The notes beneath the pieces are model-generated. The model searched no databases, was not told the DNA's origin, and saw only the letters and a list, made by a program, of their open reading frames with translations. From NCBI GenBank assembly GCA_963785755.1, contig CAWAXG010000013.1, positions 558,001-622,000 of the forward strand: a DNA stretch of 64,000 nucleotides, written 5' to 3'. Source of the stretch: JACCXG01 sp963785755 (lineage in GTDB: Bacteria > Acidobacteriota > Vicinamibacteria > Vicinamibacterales > 2-12-FULL-66-21). This document shows positions 48,261 to 58,086 of the stretch, in pieces; within the stretch, counting starts at the first letter, position 1, and each line of letters begins with the position of its first letter. A program made the position numbers and the translations under genes.

Positions 48261-48896
48261 TCAGCGTCCTGGCAGGTACAGGATCACGACAGCGCTGCGA
48301 CGCCGCAGCCCCTGGAGCCATTCGGCGGCGACAACCTCCCGCTTCGCTTCCGCGACGCGCGCGACCACCTGGCTTCGGACGTCGTTCAGCGGCCTCAGCA
48401 CGCCGTTCGTGGTGAACTCGCTGGCGTGCTCCTTGTAGTAGCGCGCGAGCTCATCGTCGGACGGTTCGGGTACGGAAAAGAATCGCTGTTGCAGGTAGGC
48501 CTCGATGCGCAGGGAATCGCGGCGGTGGCGGCGGAGCTCCTCGAGTGACATGCCCGACTGACTCAATGCCGCCTCGAACTCCGACGGATCCTTGAAACGC
48601 GCCTGCACGGCGGCTATGGCGGCGTCCACGGCGTTGGGCAGCGGTTCCGGCGGCGCATAGCGCTCGATCTCGGCCAGCATGAGCCGGCGATCGATCAGCC
48701 GCCTCAACGCGGGCTGGATCGGATCCTCCGCCGCATCGGCCGGAACGATCCCGAATTTCAGCGCCGCCCGCACATCCGACAGCGTGAGGATCTGGCCGTC
48801 GACCACCGCCAGCACGCGGTCGAGCATCTGGGCGGCCGCGGGCGCGTGACACCATACGAGCGCGATCGCGCCGGCGATGACAGCGACGTTCCGCAT
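48261..48896 (-). CDS. SurA N-terminal-domain periplasmic chaperone-like protein, no PPIase domain
   Basis: The 211-residue protein has a signal peptide (cleavage near APAAAQ), followed by the SurA/PpiC-type N-terminal chaperone domain: MLDRVLAVVDGQILTLSDVR, LIDRRLMLAEIERY, and SDDELARYYKEHASEF. No parvulin domain follows, so it likely binds unfolded outer-membrane proteins without isomerase activity. It lies 49 bases downstream of the Omp85 gene, matching a role in outer-membrane assembly. ATG 48896 gives the best signal peptide. Confidence 0.8.
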   Translation of the reverse strand: MRNVAVIAGAIALVWCHAPAAAQMLDRVLAVVDGQILTLSDVRAALKFGIVPADAAEDPIQPALRRLIDRRLMLAEIERYAPPEPLPNAVDAAIAAVQARFKDPSEFEAALSQSGMSLEELRRHRRDSLRIEAYLQQRFFSVPEPSDDELARYYKEHASEFTTNGVLRPLNDVRSQVVARVAEAKREVVAAEWLQGLRRRSAVVILYLPGR

Positions 48897-48945
48897 CCGG
48901 CGTGCTTGTCTGGAAGGATGGGGGAGGATATCCAACACCTTGCGA

Positions 48946-51861
48946 TCAGAATGCCTGGCCGATGCTGAAATGCAGCCCGGTTCGGTCTTCGAGCGTGCCG
49001 CCGAGCTCGCGTCGATCCAGCTTGAAGCCGAGGTCGAGGCGGACCGGACCAATCGGCGACCGGTAGCGAAGGCCGAAGCCGACGCTGCCGCGCAGCTCGC
49101 CGAGGTCGAATTGGGTGACGCGCGCGAAGACGTTGCCGCCATCGACGAACACCGCCGCCCCGAAATCCTTCCAGATCGCCATCCGCAGCTCACCGTTCAT
49201 GATCAGGACCGCATTGCCGCCGCGCGGGAATCCGGCCGGGCTGATCGTATTCGGCGCGCCGACCGTGTCGAGCGCGTAGCCGCGGATTGTCGTATCGCCC
49301 CCGGCGAAGAAGCGCTCGCTGGCCGGAAGATCTTCGACAATGATCGGCGGCCCTTCGATCGGCTGGCCGTCCTCATCGACCGGCGACACCTCGCGCGCGA
49401 AGCCATCGGCCAGGCCAAGTGAGGCGCGGGTTGCGAAAATCAGGCGCGGAGCACGCGGAATCTGCTTGAACCAGTATCCCTGCAGGTAGGTTTTCAGGAA
49501 GCCGACTTCCCCGCCGGTCGCCCGCGACGCCATGCTGGTTTCCCCGCTGAGGAACATCCCTTTGGTCGGCTCGACCACATCGTTCCGCCGGTCGAGCGAA
49601 ATCGCGCCGGACACGACCGAGAGCCGGACCTGCGGAAAACGGCGGTCGATGAGCGCCTGGTCCGATTCGCTGAGGCGTTCGTCGAACGTTCTCGTGGTGC
49701 TGAACGTGTATCGGACGCTGGTGCGAACGCCCACGGTGAGCCGCCTGATCAGCTCGGCGGTCACGCCTTTGCGGTTGAAGTTGAAGCTGGATCGGCTTCC
49801 CTGCTCGATCGCGCCGGTCAGCATGAAGTCCGCGTTCCAGCGGAGGGCTCGCGGCTCGCGGAACGTTCCGACAACGCGGTATTCGTTCAGTCCGATGCTG
49901 CCCGGATTGTCCGGTGACTCCACCGAGTCGTTGGGCCTGAGGCTGACCCGGGTGAAGAGATTGACCGATCGGTTCTTTCCGCCGAGGTTGCGCCGCCCGA
50001 TATCGAAGAACCCGCGCGGCAGCAGCTGCAGATCCTCTACCGCTTCGCCGTCAGGACCCGCAATCCTGAACCTGGTCGCCTCGAGTCCTCCGCCGTATCC
50101 GATCGCGGTGGCCGGCGCTTCCTCGACGGTGACCAAAACATCGCGCCTGGAAGAAGGGCCGTGTTCGAGCTCACGAATGTCGATGCGGCGGAACAGTCCC
50201 AGCGAGCTCAGGCGGCTCCGGCTCTCGATGAGGTCGCGGAGACCGAGCGGCGCGCCCGGCTTGAACGCGAGCTCGCGGCGGATCACTTCTTCGGCGGTCT
50301 TGTGATTGCCGACGATGATCACGTGATCGACGATGGTCTGCACGCCCTCGACGATGCGGACCGTCAGATCGAGTCGGGTCTTGTCTTCCGAGACGGACGG
50401 CACGAACGTCACCTGCGCCGACGCGAAGCCGAGATTGAGATATTCGAGCTCCACCGTGTCGCGCGCCGCTCTGAGCGTCGGCTCGTAGTACGGCATCCCG
50501 GGAGTGAGCTGCAGCAACCCGCGGAGCTCGGCTTCGCTCAGCGCGGTGACGCCGCTCAGTGCGATTTCTCCGATCGAGGCGCGCGGACCTTCGACGATGA
50601 TGATCGACGGCCTGATCGTCGACGTGCCCGATCCCGCCGCGCCGCTCAGCTCGTTCTCCGCGGTCTTCACGTCCACCCACGCGTAGCCTCGCGTGCGATA
50701 CAAACGCTCCACCGCGCCACTTGCCGCGTCGAGAGAGGACGGGACGTAAGGCCCGCCGGGGGCGAGGACAATCAGCGGTCTCAGGTCCTCGATCGGGACG
50801 GACGTGTTCCCCGACACTTCCACGCCCTCTGGCGCAACCCGGCAGAGCGGTCCCTTTCGCACGGTGAACACGATCGTGAGCCGGCCGGCCGTTTCCCGCG
50901 GCTCGACGCTCACATCACCTTTGCAGTTCCCCTCCTGCCGCAGATAGTCGCGGATCCGCTGGCTGGAATCCTCGAGCAGGTCCTCGTCGACCGACCCCTC
51001 GCGGTCGACCGGCACGAGCTCGTCGCGTCGAGCTGACGGGACGGGATCGCCGGCGAAGGCCACGTCGACCACGGGGCCGGCGCGCACCTCGAGGGTGAGG
51101 TCCGCGCTGGCGCCGTCGGGTGAGATCTGTGCCGTGTGGCTGGCCGCCGCCTGCAGGTGACCGCGCTTCTTCAGGCGCTGGACGTACTCGGCCAGCCGAT
51201 CGTTGACCCTCGGCCGCTCATACGGCCCTCCGGCCGTCACGCCAACACGGTTCAACAGATCCTGGCGCGATGTGCCGGGGTCGCCGGCAATCTCAATCCC
51301 ACGAACCCGCGCCTGGGGGCCGGCGTCGATGTTGAAGGTCAGGATGGTCCGCGGCGGATCGTCGAGCTCGGTGGATTCGAGGCGGACCGAGGCACTGAAG
51401 TAGCCCCGATCTTCGTAGAGCCGTTCGAGCGTCCGGCTCGCTTCGTCCGCGCGTGAAAGCGGCGGCCGCCGGCCGAAGCGATCGCTGATCGTATCCCTCA
51501 ACAGGCTCTCGGACAGGCCCAGCGAGCCGCGGAACTCGACGCGCTCCACCGCGTGAATCGGAATGAGGTTGTATCGCAGCGTCACCCCGCCGTTCGGGCC
51601 ATCAGCGGCTTCGACTTGAATGTCCTGAAACCGCCCGAGGCTGTAAATGTGCGCGATGCTCTCGCGGACCGCGGCAAGGGAGAGCGGCTGGCCGATCGGC
51701 GTGGCGATCAGCTCGTTGATCGCCGTATCGGTGAAGGGCTGGCGCTCGAGGAACAGCCGTATCTCCGAAACCGGGCGCCCCGCATACCTCTCCGGGCCCG
51801 GCTGGGCAAAGGCTGTGGCGGCGATGAAAACGAGGATTACGGCGAGGACCCGGACACGCAT
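48946..51861 (-). CDS. Omp85 family outer-membrane assembly protein (BamA/TamA-like)
   Basis: The 971-residue protein has a signal peptide (MRVRVLAVILVFIAATAFAQ) and a series of POTRA repeats (about residues 30-600; RVEFRGSLGLSESLLRDTI, VEVSGNTSVPIEDLRPLI, IALSGVTALSEAELRGLL, VIIVGNHKTAEEVIRREL). A 16-strand-type barrel follows with the Omp85 signature regions FAGGDTTIRGY and VDGGNVF, ending in F. It is longer than typical TamA or BamA, implying extra POTRA repeats. The ATG overlaps the tamB stop by one base, so it probably works with TamB. Confidence 0.9.
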   Translation of the reverse strand: MRVRVLAVILVFIAATAFAQPGPERYAGRPVSEIRLFLERQPFTDTAINELIATPIGQPLSLAAVRESIAHIYSLGRFQDIQVEAADGPNGGVTLRYNLIPIHAVERVEFRGSLGLSESLLRDTISDRFGRRPPLSRADEASRTLERLYEDRGYFSASVRLESTELDDPPRTILTFNIDAGPQARVRGIEIAGDPGTSRQDLLNRVGVTAGGPYERPRVNDRLAEYVQRLKKRGHLQAAASHTAQISPDGASADLTLEVRAGPVVDVAFAGDPVPSARRDELVPVDREGSVDEDLLEDSSQRIRDYLRQEGNCKGDVSVEPRETAGRLTIVFTVRKGPLCRVAPEGVEVSGNTSVPIEDLRPLIVLAPGGPYVPSSLDAASGAVERLYRTRGYAWVDVKTAENELSGAAGSGTSTIRPSIIIVEGPRASIGEIALSGVTALSEAELRGLLQLTPGMPYYEPTLRAARDTVELEYLNLGFASAQVTFVPSVSEDKTRLDLTVRIVEGVQTIVDHVIIVGNHKTAEEVIRRELAFKPGAPLGLRDLIESRSRLSSLGLFRRIDIRELEHGPSSRRDVLVTVEEAPATAIGYGGGLEATRFRIAGPDGEAVEDLQLLPRGFFDIGRRNLGGKNRSVNLFTRVSLRPNDSVESPDNPGSIGLNEYRVVGTFREPRALRWNADFMLTGAIEQGSRSSFNFNRKGVTAELIRRLTVGVRTSVRYTFSTTRTFDERLSESDQALIDRRFPQVRLSVVSGAISLDRRNDVVEPTKGMFLSGETSMASRATGGEVGFLKTYLQGYWFKQIPRAPRLIFATRASLGLADGFAREVSPVDEDGQPIEGPPIIVEDLPASERFFAGGDTTIRGYALDTVGAPNTISPAGFPRGGNAVLIMNGELRMAIWKDFGAAVFVDGGNVFARVTQFDLGELRGSVGFGLRYRSPIGPVRLDLGFKLDRRELGGTLEDRTGLHFSIGQAF

Positions 51862-54800
51862 CAGAAGCTGTGACGCACCCGGAAGTCGATCGCGAACGTC
51901 CGATCGCCCGTCTGAGTCAGGACGAACCCCAGCCGGTCGCTCTGGTCGTACTCGAGGACGATGATCTGGTCGAGCGCCACCGTACCGAGCGGGCGCGTGA
52001 ACGTCAGGTAGGCACGGGGCGACAGGCGCTTGCCGAGAATCAACCGCGCGGACGGCGTCAACGGCTCGTTCTCCGTGCCGATCGTCGGGGTAATCTGCGC
52101 GGTCTGCAATCCCAGCGTCTCTTCGACCACACGCCGGACCGGCGCCGAGAGCGTACCGGTGATCAGGCGCGCGCCAGCCGCTCTCAGCAGCGCCTCTTCG
52201 GCCTGCGTCGACGCCTGCGGATTGAGCCCGCGCAGCTCGTTCGTCACATCGGTCGCCGTGCCGAACAGCAACGCCACGATGTCCGCGTTCGAGAGCGGCG
52301 GATCGGACCCCAGCGTGAGCGTCGGGTTGGCCACGGTGCCGCTCACGCCGAGGGTGATGCGGAACGTCTGCGAGGGCACGCGGACGCGGGTCTCCGCTTC
52401 GATGTCGAAGATCGGCTCGATCCGGCCCGCCGGTGGCGTCAGGAAGTCGATGCTGCCGCGAGTCACGACGTAGCGGTTGCCCTCGAAGACGATGCTGCCG
52501 CGATCGATCTCGGCGCGCCCGAAGAGCGCCGGGCGATCGTAAGTGCCCTGCAGCTTGAGATCCGCGCTCGCCCAGACATCGGCGAGGTTGTTGCGGATCT
52601 GCAGCGTGTTGTTGGCGTTCACCTGGATGTCGAAGCGCAGGGGGAACGTCTCCTCGGCCGCCGTCCCAGCAGGAACGACGGGACGGCCGCCGACGAAGTC
52701 GAACAGATTCGGGTCGATCTCGAACCGGCGGGTCCACCGCGCGTCCTGGACCGTGACCGTGCCGCCGAGTACCGGCGACGCCATGTCGCCGCGCAGCCAG
52801 AGGTCGGCGTCGATCACGGAGTTGAAGCCTTCCGGATACCGCATGCGCATCTGCTCGCCAACGGCGGTGAGGCTCAGCTGCCCCGGCGTAAAGCCGTTCA
52901 TGGCGATGCGTCCGCCGAACCGCACCTGTCCGTTGGCCACACGTGCGGCAACGTCCTCGATCCGGATCCCCGACCCGTCGAACGAGATGATGCCGTTGAT
53001 GGCTTCGAGCCCGTGCGGCAGCGACAGGTGGCGGACGCGTCCGTCGGCGAGCCGCGCGCTGCCGGCGAAGCGCGGCTTCGCCAGCGGCCCGGTGACGTGC
53101 GCCAGCAGCGCCGCCGTGCCGCGGCTGCGCAGATTGCGGAAGAACCCCTGGAGGATGCCCAGGTTTGCCTCGCCGGTGGACTCGACGGCGACCGTTTGAT
53201 CCGCCAGGTTGACCTTGCCCCCGAGCTGAAGCTGCGTGCCTTCGCCAGTGACACGCAGCCGGCGCACGTCGACCACCCTCTGTCGCAGCGCGAGCTCGAT
53301 GTTGCCGTCGTTGCGCAGCTGGTAGTCGAACAGCTTCAGGTCGAGCCGTTCGACCGTTGTCTCGACCAGCAGGCTATTGAGGTCGGAGAGCTCGCCGGCC
53401 ACACGTACGGTTCCACCGGCGATCGCGGTCGTGAACGGGGACAGGCGCGGTTCGAAGAACCGGACATAGGGATCCAACGACGTGTCCTGGAACCGGAGAT
53501 TCAATTCCGCATCACGCTTCGAGGTCAACGAAAGGCGGCCTGAGCCCGACACCGACAGGCGCGGTGATGCTGCTTCGAAATCGGCGTTGAGCTGTTCACC
53601 GCGCAGCGACAGCCGCCCGGCGAGCTGGCCGACGCCTTCGTCGCCCGCGAACAGATCATCGATCCGCACCTTCACGTCGTAGCGCGGCTCCTCGAACCGC
53701 CCGGCGCCAGTCGCGTTGAACTGCAGCAGACCGGACAGCGGCGCCCGCGGAAACGTCATCGTCTTCAGCGACTCAATCGGAATGCGCCGGCCGTCGATGT
53801 TGAACGAGTAGGTGCCGTCCCAGCCGACCCAGGCCGCGCCGGTCGCCGATCCCACGTCTTTCTTGATTTCGACCGTATCGAGCCGCACGCCCTTGCCTTC
53901 GAAGCGCAGCGCGGACGTCATCGTGTCGAAGGTCTCGCCGTAGGCGATGCCGTTGTCGATCAGCAGCCGCCCGAAGCCGAGAGGCGTCTCGTAGTGGCCG
54001 TAGACGTGATACTCGCCCGAGACGACGCCGTCCATGTCGTAATCGTCGAGCTCGAACGCATGTTTGAGATCGGCCATCGGCCGCCGGGTCATGCGGACAA
54101 CGGTATTGATTTCCTCGCCCCCATCGCGCCGCGGATAGCCGAGCGAGAATTGCCCGTTCGCGACGATCTCCGAATCGCCCGCGGAGATGACCGCGTTCTT
54201 GATCGTCGCGTAGCTGTTCTCGATCACGACGTCGGAGCGGGCCTGCCCCCAGACGACGTTCCACGCCCGCATGCGATCGCCGCTGAACCGGCCCTCGATG
54301 CGCGGCCGCGTGAACGACTCGAGCATCACCCCGTCGAATTCGCCGTGACCGCCGATCTCGATCGCGTTGGTATTCGACCCGAACGCGGTCATGATGCCGG
54401 CGAGCACGCGATCGCTCTCCTGCCAGTCGAGGCTCGTCACGTGGAACGGCATCCTCGACTGGTGTCCGTATGCCGTGCGCCCTTCGAACTCGACGTAGGT
54501 CTTGGCGGTCGCGGCCCAGCTCGGGCCGATGACGATCGCGGCAGGATCGAGCTGGTACTCGATTCGTCCCGCGACCGGCAGGTAGCCGAATGACAGCCGC
54601 GGATTGAACGGACCTGGGTCGGGGGGCGCCTGAGCTTCCTGCGCCAGACGGTCGGCCGGGATCGCCCTCGTCATCGTCTGCACGCCGGCGGGCGCAGAGA
54701 TTTCTACGGTTCCACCCCCGCGCTTCTGGCTCCATTTGCCGAGCGGCCACTGGAGCGAGTTCCGGCCCGTCGCGCGGCCCGACAGACGCAGCCCTCGCGT

Positions 54801-55985
54801 TTCGAGGAAGTCCGTCAACTTCGCGAGGTCGACGTTCTTGTAGCTCACGTCCCAGGTCGCCTGGGTGGGAACGGCCCGGTTGCCCATCGGCGCCATGCGG
54901 TAGTCGAACTGCGCCGACCCGCTATAGAGGTCGGCGGTCGATTCGGTGATTTCGAGCCGATCCGGCAGCCAGAGCACGCGCCCGCGCAGGTTCGGGAACC
55001 GCCAGTCATTGACGCCCGCCATCGGGCTGGTAAACGTGCCTTTCAGCTCGCGCCCTCCCTTGAACAGGTGAAAGGTGCCGTCAAAGTCTCCCTGGCCAGA
55101 CACGGTGAAGCGATCGCGATGGAAGAAGATGTTCTTCTGCATCGGAAAGTCGATGCGCGAGCGGACGTGGTAGAGCTGCTCGGGCCAGTTCTTGAAGTCG
55201 ACCGTGCCGGTCACCGCAGATCGCGCGCCGTCGCTGATGAGATCCATCCGATCGAAGACGGCCTTGCCGTCGACGATCCGGAACCGCGACGTCATGCCGG
55301 CCGTGAAGGGCTCGTACGACTGGATCTTGATGGTCCCGTTCGAGAACGAGGCGGCGCCGCGGTAGTCGTTCAGGAGGTCGCTGCGATACAGCGAGACCGT
55401 GAGGTTCCGCGCAACGGTGCTCCAGGGCGTGCCGTGATCCAGATAGGTGAACTGGCCGCGCGATGCCAGCACCGACCTGACCGTCGTGGTGAACCGGCTC
55501 GGTCCGCGCGGTTCTTTCCGCTCCGGCATGATCTTCGGAAAACTGTGGCGGCCGTTCGGGAACGTTTCGACCGTCATGTCCCAATCGGTCATGTCGACCG
55601 ATTCGACGATCAGCTTCCGGGTGACGATGGACCACCAGGGGAACTTGACCGTGATGGTTTTCGCGGTCAGGAAGGGACGATCCTTCGGCGACAGCCCTTC
55701 GATGACGAGGTTCTCGACGACGAACACGCCGGGCACGAGCCGGGCCGAGAGCCGGCCGATTCGCATCGGCCGTTTCATATAGTTCGAGCCTTCCCGTTCC
55801 GCGCGCTCTTTCAGCCTGGGGCCCAGATCGATGGTGACAAAGGTCACGATCAGGCCGATGACCACGGCCAGGAGAATTGCGCCGGCGCGCAACACCAAGC
55901 GCCGGACGCGGCGGCGCGGGCGTTCAGGCGGTTGCGGCTCAGGTTCCTGGGCGGGAGCTTCTGGTTCTCGTGGATCGGTCATCAC
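51861..55985 (-). CDS. tamB: Translocation and assembly module protein TamB
   Basis: This 1374-residue AsmA-superfamily protein has an N-terminal membrane anchor at about residues 28-50 after a Pro/Glu/Arg-rich cytoplasmic start. Long beta-helical AsmA-like repeats follow. The TamB C-terminal domain contains FRITLGVSGTVANPTLTLGS, PPLSNADIVALLFG and LILGKRLSPRAYLTF. TamB proteins bridge inner and outer membranes and serve protein insertion and phospholipid transport. It follows the biotin-carrier gene by 15 bases and overlaps the Omp85 gene. Confidence 0.92.
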   Translation of the reverse strand: MMTDPREPEAPAQEPEPQPPERPRRRVRRLVLRAGAILLAVVIGLIVTFVTIDLGPRLKERAEREGSNYMKRPMRIGRLSARLVPGVFVVENLVIEGLSPKDRPFLTAKTITVKFPWWSIVTRKLIVESVDMTDWDMTVETFPNGRHSFPKIMPERKEPRGPSRFTTTVRSVLASRGQFTYLDHGTPWSTVARNLTVSLYRSDLLNDYRGAASFSNGTIKIQSYEPFTAGMTSRFRIVDGKAVFDRMDLISDGARSAVTGTVDFKNWPEQLYHVRSRIDFPMQKNIFFHRDRFTVSGQGDFDGTFHLFKGGRELKGTFTSPMAGVNDWRFPNLRGRVLWLPDRLEITESTADLYSGSAQFDYRMAPMGNRAVPTQATWDVSYKNVDLAKLTDFLETRGLRLSGRATGRNSLQWPLGKWSQKRGGGTVEISAPAGVQTMTRAIPADRLAQEAQAPPDPGPFNPRLSFGYLPVAGRIEYQLDPAAIVIGPSWAATAKTYVEFEGRTAYGHQSRMPFHVTSLDWQESDRVLAGIMTAFGSNTNAIEIGGHGEFDGVMLESFTRPRIEGRFSGDRMRAWNVVWGQARSDVVIENSYATIKNAVISAGDSEIVANGQFSLGYPRRDGGEEINTVVRMTRRPMADLKHAFELDDYDMDGVVSGEYHVYGHYETPLGFGRLLIDNGIAYGETFDTMTSALRFEGKGVRLDTVEIKKDVGSATGAAWVGWDGTYSFNIDGRRIPIESLKTMTFPRAPLSGLLQFNATGAGRFEEPRYDVKVRIDDLFAGDEGVGQLAGRLSLRGEQLNADFEAASPRLSVSGSGRLSLTSKRDAELNLRFQDTSLDPYVRFFEPRLSPFTTAIAGGTVRVAGELSDLNSLLVETTVERLDLKLFDYQLRNDGNIELALRQRVVDVRRLRVTGEGTQLQLGGKVNLADQTVAVESTGEANLGILQGFFRNLRSRGTAALLAHVTGPLAKPRFAGSARLADGRVRHLSLPHGLEAINGIISFDGSGIRIEDVAARVANGQVRFGGRIAMNGFTPGQLSLTAVGEQMRMRYPEGFNSVIDADLWLRGDMASPVLGGTVTVQDARWTRRFEIDPNLFDFVGGRPVVPAGTAAEETFPLRFDIQVNANNTLQIRNNLADVWASADLKLQGTYDRPALFGRAEIDRGSIVFEGNRYVVTRGSIDFLTPPAGRIEPIFDIEAETRVRVPSQTFRITLGVSGTVANPTLTLGSDPPLSNADIVALLFGTATDVTNELRGLNPQASTQAEEALLRAAGARLITGTLSAPVRRVVEETLGLQTAQITPTIGTENEPLTPSARLILGKRLSPRAYLTFTRPLGTVALDQIIVLEYDQSDRLGFVLTQTGDRTFAIDFRVRHSF

Positions 55986-56000
55986 TGCCGCGCAAGTACG

Positions 56001-56573
56001 TTACTCGATTACTGCAAGGATGCGACCGGCTTCGACGGACGTTCCCGGCCCTACGCAGATCTCCTTCACGCGGCCCGCGCGGGGGGCGCGCAGCTCGTTC
56101 TCCATCTTCATCGCCTCGACCACGACGACGCCCTGCCGGGCGCCGACCTCGTCGCCGGCCGCAACCAGCACGCGGACCACGCGGCCCGGCATCGGGGCCG
56201 CAATCGATAGCTCCCCGGGAGAATGCGCCCCCGCGTCGGCGGCGTGCCCGGTCCGCCGGCCGTTGACCGTCACCGTGGCCGTCCTGCCCTGGAGGTTCAC
56301 CAGGAGCTGGCCGGACCCCTCCATCGGCGTAATCGCGATCTCCAGCGAACCGGGAAGTGCCGGCGCCCCGGGTACGGGGACTGCCTCCGTTTCGCGACTG
56401 TCGCTGGGCAAAAAGGGGACACTCTTCAGGACCGACAGGACGAAATCGCCGGTTCTCGTGACATCGAGCACGTGCGGCTGCCCGTCGACGATGACGCGGA
56501 ACCGGCCGGAACGGTCGGTGCGCTCGACCGCGATCGTTCGCGTCCGGCCCGCGACCTCGACCTCGAACGTCAT
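56001..56573 (-). CDS. Biotin carboxyl carrier subunit of acyl-CoA carboxylase
   Basis: The 190-residue protein ends in a biotinyl domain: APMPGRVVRVLVAAGDEVGA, then VVVVEAMKMENELRAPRAG with biotinylated Lys at about 156. The N-terminal ~110 residues are the variable beta region seen in carboxylase carrier subunits. It overlaps the biotin carboxylase stop by four bases. It carries CO2 between the two catalytic subunits encoded upstream. Confidence 0.9.
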   Translation of the reverse strand: MTFEVEVAGRTRTIAVERTDRSGRFRVIVDGQPHVLDVTRTGDFVLSVLKSVPFLPSDSRETEAVPVPGAPALPGSLEIAITPMEGSGQLLVNLQGRTATVTVNGRRTGHAADAGAHSPGELSIAAPMPGRVVRVLVAAGDEVGARQGVVVVEAMKMENELRAPRAGRVKEICVGPGTSVEAGRILAVIE

Positions 56574-58086
56574 CCGCGCAGCGCCTCGCGACGCGCGAGG
56601 TGAGTCCAGAGACTTCGCGGCGCCTGCCCGTGGACCGATGGGATGCTGGCGCTCGTTCTCAAGTACGTATCGAGCGCGGCGGTCATCGCAATCAGCAGGG
56701 CTTCGTCGTCGGCAAACTCGCTGAAGCTCTCGCCTTGACGCTCGGCGAGCAGCCGATCGAGGTAGGTCGTGTCGTACCGGCCCTCGAGGTAGTCCGGCTG
56801 GCGCATCAACCAGAGAAAGAATGGAATCGTCGTCCGGATACCCAGCACCTGATACTCGCGAAGCGCGCGTGACATCCGCGCGATCGCGTCGTGACGCGAG
56901 GGCGCCCACGCGATGAGCTTCGCAATCAACGAGTCATAGAACACCGGGACGGTATACCCAGCCGTGACGCCGCCGTCGTCCCGCACGCCCGGACCGGAAG
57001 CGGCACGGAGGCCGCGGATCAGGCCGGGCGACGGCATGAAGCCCTGATCGGGATCCTCCGCATAGATGCGGCACTCGATGGCATGGCCGCGCGGGGTGAG
57101 CGCCTGTCGGGGATCGATGTCGAGCCGCTCGCCCCTGGCGATTCGCAGCTGCCACTGCACGAGATCGACATCCGCGACCATCTCGGTGACCGGATGCTCG
57201 ACCTGGAGCCGGGTGTTCATTTCGAGGAAATAGAACGATCCGTCCTCGTCGAGCAGGAATTCGATCGTGCCGGCGTTCGTGTACCCGACGCCGCGGGCGA
57301 CAGCGGCCGCCGCCGACGCCATCGAATCGCGAAGCGCCGGCGAGACCACGATCGACGGAGACTCCTCGACGACCTTCTGATGCCGCCGCTGGATCGAGCA
57401 CTCGCGCTCGACGAACGGCACGACTTTGCCGTGATGGTCACCAAGCAGTTGAATCTCGATGTGGCGGGGTCGAGCGAGCCGCCGTTCGAGATACACCGAG
57501 GTGTCGCCGAACGCCGATCCCGCCTCGGAACCGGCGGTGCGAACCGCGGCTGACAGTGCCTCCGGCGAGAGGACGACGCGCATCCCCTTGCCACCGCCAC
57601 CGGCGACGGCCTTGACGAGGAGCGGGTAGCCAATTTCCTCCGCCGCGCGTGCGATCACGTCCTCCGAAGCGTCGGCGCCAAAAGGTGTCGTCGTTCCAGG
57701 GACGACCGGCACGCCGGCGCGCATCGCCGCCGCACGCGCTTCGGTTTTGCTGCCCATCAGCGCGATGGCTTCCGGCGACGGACCGATGAACGTCAGGCCG
57801 GCATCGCGGCAAGCCGCAGCAAACGCGGCATTCTCCGCGAGGAAGCCGTACCCGGATGCACCGCATCGGCGCCCGAGCGGCGTGCGGCGTCCAGGATCGC
57901 CGCGATGTTCAGATAGCTCCCGGCCGCCTCGTTCGGTCCGATCGGCTCGGCCCAGTCGGCGTCGCGGACGTGGCGCGCGTCCCGATCGCAGTCGGAATAC
58001 ACCGCGACCGTCGAGAGGCCCATCTCACGGCACGCGCGAATCACGCGAACCGCGATCTCTCCACGGTTCGCGATCAGCACCTTCAC
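56570..58086 (-). CDS. Biotin carboxylase subunit of acyl-CoA carboxylase, interrupted by a -1 frameshift
   Basis: This ATP-grasp biotin carboxylase charges biotin with bicarbonate. The N-terminal frame has MKVLIANRGEIAVRVIRACREMG and GADAVHPG. The family's next residues (YGFLAEN) are out of frame because one G appears missing at 57851-57853. The other frame resumes with MGSKTEARAAAMRAGVPVVPG, VKAVAGGGGKGMR, ECSIQRRHQKVVEESPS and EMNTRLQVEHPVTEM. Restoring one base gives 505 residues, normal for acyl-CoA carboxylase subunits. It overlaps both neighbours by four bases. Confidence 0.9.
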
